A DNA stretch of 64,000 nucleotides from Otis tarda (Eukaryota; Chordata; Aves; Otidiformes; Otididae): NCBI GenBank assembly GCA_026413225.1, contig CM048553.1, positions 42,758,001 through 42,822,000 of the forward strand. Reading direction: 5' to 3'. The position numbers were made by a program, and so were the translations under genes. A model generated the notes under the pieces. That model was not told where the DNA came from. It ran no database searches and saw nothing but the letters and a program-made list of their open reading frames with translations. Positions 24,608 to 33,900 of this stretch are shown piece after piece (positions within the stretch are counted from its first letter, which is position 1; every line of letters starts with the position of its first letter).

Positions 24608-25939
24608 CTAGATCAGGTTCCTCAGAGCCTCATCCAGTCTGGCCTTGAACATTTCCAGGGATGGGGCTTCCACCACCTCTCTGGACAACCTGTTCCAGTG
24701 TTCTACAACCCTCAGTGTAAAAATTTTTTTCCTAATATCTAATCTAAACCTACCTCCCTTTATTTTAAAACCATTACCCCTTGTCCTATCGCAACAGGCC
24801 CTACTGAACAACCTCTCCCCATCTTTCTTGTAGGCCCCCTTGAAGTACTGGAAGACCGCTATCAGGTCTCCCCGGAGCCTCCTCTTCTCCAGGCTGAACA
24901 GCCCCAACTCTCTCAGCCTGTCCTCATACGAAAGGTGCTCCAGCCCTCTGATCATCTTCATGGCCCTCCTCTGGACCCTCTCCAACTGGTCCATGTCCTT
25001 CTTATGTTGGGGGCTCCAGAACTGGACACAGTACTCCAGGTGGGGCCTCACCAGGGCAGAGCAGAGGGGCAGAATCACCTCCCTCGACCTGCTGGCCATG
25101 CTTCTCTTGATGCAGCCCAGGATGCGGTTGGCCTTCTGGGCCACAAGGGCACATTGCCGGCTCATGTTGAGCTTCTCGTCCACCAGCACTCCCAAGTCCT
25201 TCTCCTCAGGGCTGCTCTCAATCCATTCCCTGCCCAGCCTGTATTTATGCCTGGGATTGCCATGACCCAGGTGCAGGACCTTGCATTTGGCCTGGTTGAG
25301 CTTCATGAGGTTGGCATGGGGCCACCTCTCCAGCCTGTCAAGGTCCCTCTGGATGGCATCCCTCCCCTCCAGCGTGTTGACAGCACCACACAACTTGGTG
25401 TCATTGGCAAACTTGCTGAGGGTGCACTCTATCCCACTGTCCATGTCGCCAACAAAGATGTTGAACAGGGCCGGGCCCAACACGGACCCCTGAGGGATGC
25501 CACTCGTGACCAGTCTCCACTTGGACATTGAGCCGTTGACCACCACTCTCTGAATGCAGCCATCCAGCCAACTCCTTATCCCCCGAGTGATCCGTCCATC
25601 AAACCCATGCCTCTCTAGTTTAGAGAGAAGGATGTCGTGCGGGACAGTGTCAAAAGCTTTGCACAAGTCCAGGTAGATGATATCCGTAGCTCGTCCCTTG
25701 TCCACTGATGCTGTCACCCCATCATAGAAGGCCACCAAGTTGGTCAGGCATGATCTGCCCCTGGTGAAGCCACGCTGGCTGTCACCAACCACCTCCTTGC
25801 TTTCCATGTGCCTTAGCATGGTTTCCAGGAGAATCTGCCTCATGACCTTGCCAGGCACAGAGGTGAGGCTGACCTGCCTGTAGTTGCCCGGGTCCTCCTT
25901 GTTCCCCTTTTTAAAAATGGGGGTTATGTTCCCTCTCTT
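24608..25939 (-). pseudogene. CR1 ORF2 reverse transcriptase, C-terminal part, inactive
   Basis: The open frame encodes 416 residues from a methionine at 25858, and continues upstream in the same frame to a TAG at 25937-25939. RT motifs are in order, counted from that Met: [11 protein letters not shown] (Asp64), [11 protein letters not shown] (119-129), then SKFANDTKL (148-156). The family has FADD at this catalytic spot, so the first catalytic Asp is Asn152 here. The C-terminal CR1 domain follows ([51 protein letters not shown]). The reading frame ends normally at NLI-stop near 24608. The changed catalytic residue, the nonsense codon and the missing 5' end make it non-functional. The known role of an intact protein is target-primed reverse transcription of CR1 RNA. 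Confidence 0.93.
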
Positions 25940-26386
25940 CTAGTCATCGGGGACCTCACCAGGCTGCCACAACTTCTCAAATACAATGGCCAGTGGCTTG
26001 GCAACTTCATCCGCCAGTTCCCTCAGGACCCGCGGATGGATCTCATCAGGTCCCATGGACTTGTGCACCTTCAAGTTCCTCAGATGTTCCCAAACCTGCT
26101 CTTCAAGTACAGTAGGCGGTTCTTCATCCTCGTAGTCCCTGCTTGTGCCTTCCGCAGCTTGGATGGTGAGACAAGAGCCCTTATCGGTGAAGACTGAGGC
26201 AAAAAAGTCATTGAGTACCTCAGCATTCTCCATGTCCCGGGTAACCAGGACACCAGTTTCCTTCCGGAGGGGGCCTACATTCCCCTTGGACTTTCTTTCA
26301 TCCCCTACGTACCTGTAGAAGCTCTTCTTGTTGCTTTTTATATCCCTGGCCAGATTCAATTCCGTCAGGGCTTTAGCCTTCCTCAC
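25940..26386 (-). pseudogene. CR1 ORF2 RT N-terminal region (fragment)
   Basis: 149 codons contain [49 protein letters not shown] and LAIVFEKLW, typical of the CR1 segment before the RT palm. It is in the same frame as the 24608 part and separated from it only by a TAG codon at 25937-25939, where the family normally has a Trp in a PDDW-like motif. One nonsense change therefore splits this part of the ORF. Confidence 0.92.
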
Positions 26387-26630
26387 CCGATCCCTCCCTC
26401 ACCCTGTGCCACTCGCACAGCCTCTTTGTAGTCCACCCAGGCTACCTGTCTCCGCTTCCACCCTCTGTAGGCTTTCCTCTTCACTTTCAGTTGGTCCAGG
26501 AGCTCCTTGCTCATCCATGCAGGCCTCCTGGCCTTTTTGCCGGACTTGTTCTTCATTGGGATGCACCTCTGCTGAGCTTGAAGGAGGTGCTCCTTGAATG
26601 TGGACCAACTTTCCTGGGTCCAAATTGTCC
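26384..26630 (-). pseudogene. CR1 ORF2 linker region between endonuclease and RT (fragment)
   Basis: A different frame from the segment below it encodes ESWSTFKEHLLQAQQRCIP, ARRPAWMSKELLDQLKVKRK and AYRGWKRRQVAWVDYKEAVR, the usual CR1 linker. A frameshift near 26384-26400 separates it from the RT part. The open frame runs past 26630 into unrelated sequence (the older CR1 read antisense), which marks the truncation point. Confidence 0.88.
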
Positions 26631-26815
26631 AACTGGAAAGTATATCAACCTGTGTTATGCAGAACACTGCTCTAGGGCCCCAGCTAGTCAATATATGCAT
26701 TTGTGATTTGGAAGCTGGTAGAGACTTACTACATCTGCAGATAACGTCAACCTGGAGGGAGCTGTGAGCACTCTGGGTGATTACAACTGTAAGAAACTGA
26801 GACAGCAATGAGTAA
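26631..26815 (+). mobile_element. Older CR1 LINE, right half (plus sense), RT region
   Basis: Plus-strand sequence from AACTGGAAAGTATATCAACC onward matches the CR1 RT region that comes next after the left half: CTCTAGGGCCCCAGCTAGTC corresponds to the VLGP-LF motif, and the translation then includes ADNVNLEGAVSTLG, a decayed version of ADDTKLxGAVxTLE. There are frameshifts and a stop. Together with 24045-24520 it restores the colinear order of one older element interrupted by the younger CR1. Confidence 0.8.
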
Positions 26816-27013
26816 CTGCTCTGCGTCCCTTTCAGCCCTGTTTTCTATGACCGTGTTTTTCTTCATATCTAACTCTTATGCAAAGCACAAGCTTTAATCT
26901 CTGAATTTGACACTTCCTAAAGCTTCCCCTTAACCATGTTGTGCTTTCACTCAGTTTCTTTTGGCCACTCCAGACAATCACATGCCTCGTCTCAGGCTGT
27001 CACAACTTACTGC

Positions 27014-27095
27014 TTGACTGCAAGTTCCTTGGGAGGGGGCCTGCTTTTCACTGTGTTTGCACATCCCAAACCTTTGCTGTGGTTCCCAGCAGTTT
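27014..27095 (+). repeat. Old interspersed repeat fragment, copy 1
   Basis: GACTGCAAGTTCCTTGGGAG, GGGGCCTGCTTTTCACTGTG and TTTGCACATCCCAAACCTTT follow the order of a widespread amniote repeat remembered as ...TGTAAGCTCTTTGGGGCAGG, GACTGTCTTT, TGTGTTTGTACAGCGCCTAG, CACAATGGGGTCCTG... I do not assign a family name. A second copy is at 56461-56580. Confidence 0.5.
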
Positions 27096-27123
27096 ACAAG
27101 TTAGAGATCAGTTAAAAGAAAAG

Positions 27124-27142
27124 AAAAAAAAAAAAAAAAAAC
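27124..27142 (+). repeat. Poly(A) run (19 A)
   Basis: A run of A follows GTTAAAAGAAAAG. It sits downstream of the repeat fragment and could be its decayed tail or a separate microsatellite. Confidence 0.9.
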
Positions 27143-30100
27143 ATAAAACAGGCAGGCCTCTTTTTTGTCAAAAATTATGATTGTTGTTTTCAACATTAAA
27201 GTATTCTGAATGTTTCAGAAGAGGATAGCATACTGGACAGGAATTTAATTTAAATTTGCATTCACTTTTAAGTTGCTTTCTTTTCAAGCAGTACCTTAGG
27301 CAAGAGTATTTAGCACTGGTATGTACTAATAGCACATGTACTGAGGGCTGACACGTGGAAAATGAAGCAAAGTCTGTATAAAATGAAATCATTCCATACA
27401 AGGACACCAGGGCCTAAGGAATGGAATTACCAGCCCTAAATGGTGCAGCAGCCAGCTTCTGCAGTGTCTGATCCTGCAAACATTGAACACACATGCTCAG
27501 CTTGACTATGAATAACCCTATTGAGTTGAATGGAATTATTTACAGTAGTAAAGTTAAGTACGTGCATAAGCACTCACAGATTTGAGGTTCAGCACAGGGC
27601 ATAAGAGAAAAAGAGGATGAAACCAGATGTTTCCTGTGCTACAGAGAAGTTTCAGTCCAGCAAATCTGCTCAGACCCACTTGCCCATGCCTGGAACTTTC
27701 CTTTCTGTAGACATCCGCTGTGAAGTCTTCCTGGCAAACAGATGAGGTGGAGCTCCATTGTGTCAGAGGCACTGCTGGTCCTACCCTAGCACCTACACAA
27801 TCTCCACAGTGCTTCTAGATCTAAGGTGGCAATAAAAAGCACCCTCGAATTTGGCACCTGTGGCCTTTTCACTCAGTTCAGAGAAACTGAATCACATGCT
27901 GTATTTTCATTGACAGTGAAAACATACAAGCCAAGAATAAAATCACACAGGCTTTTACAGACTGTCCTCACCCTCACCACACTGGTATTTTCCAAACTCC
28001 CAGCCAAATGAATACATATGTTCACAGTCTTTGAAGGGCCAGCCCCCATACTGTGATGCTTCTCCTCTTCACTCTCTCTATTAAAAGTCATTCAGATCTG
28101 ATTTTGGTGTGCTTAATGGTTTTAGATGCTTTTTTTTTTTTAGGGAATAAAGCAATTGACGGATCCTTAAAGGTACCTAAGCAACATCACAAATTAAAAA
28201 AAAAATCTATATCTATAGAGGATTTAAAATAAGCCTGGATTTTATACGCTGTAATGTTTTATGATCTAATCACTGGAATGGAGAAGGGATGGTGCCATGG
28301 TCAAAGCATAGGGTTGACACTTAAAAGACATGGTCTTTGTCACTGACCATTCCAAATATGCTTTGTGACTCTGACCATATTGTTCAAATTATTTGGCTGA
28401 ATTTCCCTTAGTGATTCACAATATCCAACCACAGCCTTCAAGCTTTATTCTTAGAGACCTTACACTCTACATTCTGGAAACCTAGCAGATTTCCTTTCAA
28501 ATACCTCATACACTGCCTGTCCCATAACTGGCATTTTCAAAATAGAAAATCAGTTCAGAAATCATAGGGTTCAAGTCATAACCTGGGGCTGAAATTCCAA
28601 TCCTCAGGATTAATTCATTAATGAAAATTTTTGACAGGAAAATGTTCTGGACACTTTGTGTTATTTCTTACATTTTCCTTTCTGGAGTTTGCTTGCCTCA
28701 AAAACTACGTTCACATACCAGCCCCTGTAGGCTCAACATAAAGGTTTTGTAGTTATGTAACAACTGGAACTGAAATAGCCCCACCAGGAAAGTGCTTTAC
28801 AGCAGAATATCTTTGACTTTGGCATGGGAAAATAACACTAACAACCGCTTCTAGGTTCACACTTCTGCATTGTATAACAGGAAGTGGTATGTGCAGCTCT
28901 CAGAGTACTCATCTACCACACCAGTTCCTCTGAAGGGGAGGCAGAGCAGAGCACGAAGCACGAGCCAGAAAGCTGTTACCCGGGTTCACTATCCACCCCA
29001 CACAGTAAGGCAGCGGGACACAACAGGCAGGGCTGAGATGACGGCAGCAGTGCTTCAGGTGCAGCACTGCCGTCATCTCCTCCTTTGAAAGTAGCAGGGC
29101 ACCGATGCAGAACTGACTGCAAGGCAGCGGCATGAAAGAGAAGGAACAATCTAAGACGATGTATGGTGTAATTACCATTAATCCCTCCTGGAGTAGCCAT
29201 GCTGTGTTCAGATGTCAGTGGCAGAAGTTCAGTTTTGCAACTAGAGCTCGTTTTGCTGAGGTGGGCTAGAATAAGCTGTTCAAGCTGAAACATAGCTTTG
29301 CTGTCACGAACTGTGGCCACAACAAGCAACTGTTCTGAACCTTAACAGCACAGTAAATTCAGTAGCATCTCCTCCAGAGAGACAGAAGTTGTGTGTGGAC
29401 AAGCTATTGATAGGCTATCCGGTTCTCATTTCTTTCCACTATTTCCACCTAAAGAAATTCAGTGTTAGTCATCATAGACCTGACAAATTATTTTCACCAG
29501 TGATTTTGCCAGTAGTAAATCCTGATGCCTTCAAAATTTTTTTTTTTAATTTTCACTCTGATCAAAACAATGCTAGAAAGTCTTCACTGCTTGTATTCTA
29601 TTTCAGAGTTGTCTGAAAAAGAAAAATATTTTTAAGAAGGGATGATCAGTAAATACTCGTTCATCAGGATTATTCTGAACTAAAAAGTGAGTTTAATTTC
29701 AATCATCCTTCTTCTGGAATAAAAAAAAAGATAGTAAGAATCCTTATGTGAACAGACTTGTACACATCCTTATTAAATCCTGTCAGTGCACTGTTTGGTA
29801 AGATTACACTGTCATATGACAACAGACCTATTTGCATCACAGGCTTCTTTTGAACAGAGAACGTGTGTTTCAGCAATTTGGACTTCTATTTCATGAGTGG
29901 GAGAGAAGATACTGATAGGCCCATTTAAGCAAGCAGACAGATAGAAGCCATGGAGTAATACTGAGGCACACAGCTAACAGAAGTTGGTCTTTTCGTAAGA
30001 ATAGAGATAAGGATATAAAAGCAGTTCCTTTGTTTTTACTCCACAGATCACTCCAGTTGGCCTCAGGCAAGTGGAAGCAGCCACATCCACACCCTGTCCA

Positions 30101-30564
30101 ACAGTTGGGAAGTGGGTTACATCCTGTGATTCTTAATTCAGCTACACTGAGCTGAATTTATCTGAAAACTATTGTTGGAGGACTTGCCTGAACTTTCTGG
30201 GCACGAGAAGAGGTGGTTGTAGATCAGAGGTTCACTGAAATGAACTACTTCCAGCATGGCACACACTTGATTTCTGCCTGTGGGCTTCCTTTCAGTTAGT
30301 GTCAAGGCATGGGGCCAACTCAGAAAAGGGACTTGTTTCAGCTGCTGAGATCAATACAACCTTCAGTATGTTGTAGGTAAGAACAATATAACAATTACAA
30401 AGGCCAGGTATCTTTGGAGATGGAGATGGAAACTCCCCCTACCAACCAGGACATGCATCCTGGTCAATGACAGTAGTATATTCATAGACCTGTCAAGTGT
30501 ATATTGTGTGTAGGTGATCCACGGTTTGTTAAACAAGCCTACACTGGACCCTAACCAAAATTTG
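27143..30564. other. Single-copy DNA, no gene seen
   Basis: No coding exon recognised. A GC-richer patch at 28920-29260 contains an imperfect palindrome (29037-29077). Frames in it, for example on the minus strand at 28976-29329, show no domain. Confidence 0.5.
29037..29077. repeat. Imperfect inverted repeat (hairpin-forming)
   Basis: The left arm is GATGACGGCAGCAGTGCT (29037-29054), the loop is 8 nt, and the right arm is AGCACTGCCGTCATC (29063-29077). The arms pair completely except for a 3-nt bulge in the left arm. It is GC-rich compared with its surroundings. It could be a small RNA-type hairpin, a cruciform-prone site or the trace of an inverted duplication; the sequence does not decide. 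Confidence 0.85.
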
Positions 30565-30748
30565 TGTCCTGAACTGCCCTTGGGTGATTTTAATGCTAAA
30601 AATTACACCCCCTTATGGATAAAGAGTATGCTAATGAAGAGGATCTCCCTCAATATTTAAAACATGAACATATGTAATCATGGGCAGTAGAAAAAGTATG
30701 GGTAACCAACAGTTATTGCATTGTGATTTCTTCCTTGTTATTATTTTG

Positions 30749-30756
30749 TATAAAAG
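30749..30756 (+). promoter_or_regulatory. TATA box in LTR-like unit
   Basis: TATAAAAG lies 184 bp from the proposed LTR start and upstream of an AATAAA, as in a retroviral core promoter. Confidence 0.5.
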
Positions 30757-30823
30757 ATCCCTTGTATTTCCAAGAGGTATGCTGGCTGTGTTAGATGCCT
30801 AGAACCCGCTTCTGCAGAATCAA

Positions 30824-30829
30824 AATAAA
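30824..30829 (+). promoter_or_regulatory. AATAAA poly(A) signal in LTR-like unit
   Basis: AATAAA about 70 bp after the TATA box and 72 bp before the proposed LTR end; consistent with an R/U5 boundary. Confidence 0.5.
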
Positions 30830-30901
30830 TACAAATATCTCAACTCAGTGTGTTGATTGTCTCTTGCACACTGGGTAAAAGAACCTCTGGGTTCTGGGAC
30901 A

Positions 30902-33900
30902 AGTAGTACAGGAAGCAGGAGGAGGTAGAGGTTACTCAGCACAGCTGAGTTTATAATGACAGTGGCTCCTTACCCTGGGAATGAGGTGCTTTGCTGAGCA
31001 GAGGCTGCTCCAGGCCTTTGATAGGTGTAAAACACCCTTGAGCTAACAACTTTGAACAGGACACCAAGTACAAAATGGCCAGGATTGCATTGCCAAGAAA
31101 GCTTAGGGTAACACACAGGAACCCCAGAATGACCTCGCAAGGCAGTCTGAAGTCCTGGAGCTGTTGAAAAGTCTCTCCAGTCCATCAGTGCACAGCAGAG
31201 GTGCCACATAAGCAGGAACCTGAGTTAACCTTGCAACAAAGAGAACTCATTTACATTTCCTGGTATTTAGTATTTGTGCAGAATGTCCATGTGGTTTCTT
31301 TGCTGCAGTATCACCTGCTAGTTCTACAGTTTCAGCCACGATAGTTTCATACAGCTGAAATGTTTTCCCTGGCCACAAAAGCTTTGCCTTGCCCAGATAG
31401 CAATCCCATCAAAGGTTTATCTTGAGCTCTTAGAGTGCCTGGCCCATGGAAACAGAAATAAAAAGGGGCAAAGAATGAAAAAAGTAAGCAGAAAGGACTG
31501 AAAAAGGAAACTGGAAAACAAAGATCTAAAGAATAGAAAAGTGATATCAAAGTAACATCAAAGATATCAGAAGAATAGCTCCAGCTGCAATAGGAAGGTG
31601 TGGTGTGTAATTCTTGTTTGCTTTTGTATACAATAATAGACAGGAACCAGAGCAATTCAGTGGAAGGCATTATTACTGCTTGTACGTAAGAGCACACCTG
31701 AAACTACCAGTGAGGAGTTTTAACTTTACCAGGCCCAGCTCTTCCCTGAAGAATCATCTTCACCCATTCCCTCAAGCTCCCTTTGCTAGCACCCAGCAGA
31801 CTGACATTTTGGCATCTCCCACATCTTTTGACTGCATGTTCATGACTCCCTAGTGTATGTGGAAAGAAAAGACAAGCTCATTGGTTTTAAATGCACTGAA
31901 ATAAATGCCAGACCATTTACATGCTTATTTAAGAAAGCAAGAACTGGGCATTACACTGCTAAAATCTGTTTGTCACAGGTCTAAGCCAACATGATTTCTT
32001 TGAAATTTGGACAGGTGCATGTCACAATCAGTTACTGCAGCTCAGCACACAGCTGGCAGCTGGTTAAACTGCACCAAAGTAGCCACTCTGTATAAAGAGG
32101 TCACAGATGACAGTGCAACCCAGACTGATGGAGCCCACAGGCTTCCAGCTGCAGCACGGGATCAGGAGCACTATTATGCCTGATTTTAAGGGCTAAAGAC
32201 ATTTAAAGGGCTTGGTCAATGCCAGGCTTCATATGAGATATTTCAGCATGTAATCCTACTGCCACAGAGGAACTAGCAGGGCACCTGCCTTGCTAGATCT
32301 AGGCTTTCACATCTTACTGCCTGGTTTCCCAGATCTGAGTTAGACAGGATCTTGGCTCCCTTGTAAGAGCTGATTTTAGAGAAAAGATGAATGGGGCAAG
32401 GTGATACAAGTATGTAAAATGCTGGTTGGTTAAAAAATAAATAAATAAAAAACCAAACCAGATAAAGTGGAAACTTCCAAACTTCCATTACCTCATAACT
32501 AAAGAATAAGAAAATGTTGAAGCAAACTGCAAGATGATAAATTCAGAGCTGATAAGAATGTTGTTATATAGCATACAAGAATTTGAGCCAAACTCAACAG
32601 TCAGTGTCACTGAAGCTACAAATTATGCAAGATTCTACCAGGGTTTACATGTTTATGAAGCAGAGTTACATTAACCATTTTTCCAAAGGGGAAAGCCAAC
32701 TAAATATATGCTCCCAGGCTTAGTATTTAGAGATTGCATTGCAACAAGGAGGAGGCTCCTTTGAGGAACAGATTATCTCACACATATTAATTAGAGGCAC
32801 GCTGTTCCTTCCCCTACAGCATCCCATACTGACCACTGCTGGAGAAGAGGAATTGTCATGCTGAAGCAGACTTAAAAATGCATCAAGGTGCTGTAAGGCC
32901 CATGGCCAGGCAGGGAAGGACTATGAGGAGCGGGAGACCCACCTTGCTGCAGCATCACTGGGACAGGGACTGACAGCCCCAGGCTGCGCTGAAATGGGGT
33001 CCTGGGCCATGGGCAGGGTAGGGGCAGCTCCTTGGGGAAACTGGACACACCCATTAGTGCCCTCAACGCCCTGATAACTTATGAAAAAAAAAAAAAAAAG
33101 AAAGAAAGAAAATTCTTCCCAGTTGCTAAATAGTTTTTCTATGATCAACTCAAACGCAGTCTCCCAAATTACTCTCAAAAATAAATATTCAGCAACTTTT
33201 ATGAATGATACCTGCATTTTTTCTGAGGAATGGAAGCATCAGAGTGGGAAAAGCAAATGGATCCCTCCAAATTCTCCTCCTGCTCTTGCTAATAACCTGC
33301 AGAGGGTAGGTCACTTGCCCCCAAGTTTTACTGTCTTGCAATGGGGGACAATGAAACATTCCACAGCTGTAAGCAACAGGCTTTACAGATGGCCAGAAGA
33401 AATGGGATAATTTTGCATCAGGCCGTTTTGGAAACATTAAGAACTGAGGCTGACAGGGTTGTTTTGTGTTAATAGATACTATATATTTGGGCTATTTTCT
33501 ATCTAATTCATATCCAGGCTCCATTAGTTGCCAAAAGTCCAAACAATACAATTCTAGGAAAGAGAGGACTATCTGCTCAATGCATTCCTAATCTTTTAAG
33601 ATTGTGTAGAATAGTTTTTCTGTCTCTAGATGCCATTGTTAGTGCCAATATGACAAGTGTATCTAAAACTGGATCTGTGCAAGCAGTACCTCTAACAAAG
33701 AAAGATTAAAGGTGAAAATACAGGCAGGGTGGTCAAAGTACATGATAGATTGTTTTGTTTTGTGCAATTTTGCATTGTGCAATTTAGCACAATGATGTCC
33801 TTCCACATACTGAGTGCTGTTATCTTAGGACTTAAGCAGTAAACAAATAAAATCTCTGCTCTGCTGATTTTATTCAGACACATTATTTCTAGATTATCAG

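Larger units (their letters stand above)
24521..26630 (-). mobile_element. Younger CR1 LINE copy, 5'-truncated, about 2.1 kb
   Basis: Sense is minus. It ends at 24521 with two ATTCTATG-type units and a CR1 3' UTR, and extends 5' to about 26630, where homology breaks in the segment just upstream of QESWSTFKEHLLQAQQRC. It contains the linker and reverse transcriptase of CR1 ORF2 but not the endonuclease. It is inserted into an older plus-strand CR1 whose halves lie on both sides. Its last about 650 bp are closely similar to the copy at 6271-6928, so the two belong to one subfamily. Confidence 0.95.
30565..30901 (+). mobile_element. Probable solo LTR, 337 bp, plus orientation
   Basis: The unit starts TGTCCTGAAC and ends GTTCTGGGACA, an imperfect terminal inverted repeat with TG/CA ends. 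Inside are TATAAAAG (30749-30756) and AATAAA (30824-30829), 68 bp apart from end to start, followed by a TTG-rich segment and the 3' end. This U3-R-U5 order and spacing fit a short retroviral LTR. The 5-bp flanks (ATTTG left, AGTAG right) agree at three of five positions, so the duplication is decayed or the ends are slightly misplaced. No primer-binding site or retroviral gene is seen beside it. The family is not assigned. Confidence 0.55.

Noticed and set aside
24840..25531. Plus-strand frames of 141 and 198 codons
   Set aside because: Antisense shadows of the CR1 reverse transcriptase on the minus strand.
26328..26706. Plus-strand frames over the CR1 linker
   Set aside because: Antisense to the CR1 ORF2 linker; no independent coding signal.
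28976..29329. 117-codon minus-strand frame
   Set aside because: In a local GC peak across the palindrome, Ser/Leu/Ala-rich, no family similarity recognised.
30113..30910. Longer LTR model with GGAAG flanks at both ends
   Set aside because: GGAAG is a common 5-mer and the proposed ends show no inverted repeat beyond TG/CA. The 30565-30901 model has better matching ends.
33774..33793. Palindrome ATTGTGC-6 nt-GCACAAT
   Set aside because: Seven-bp arms are expected by chance at this sequence length; noted only in the stretch description.
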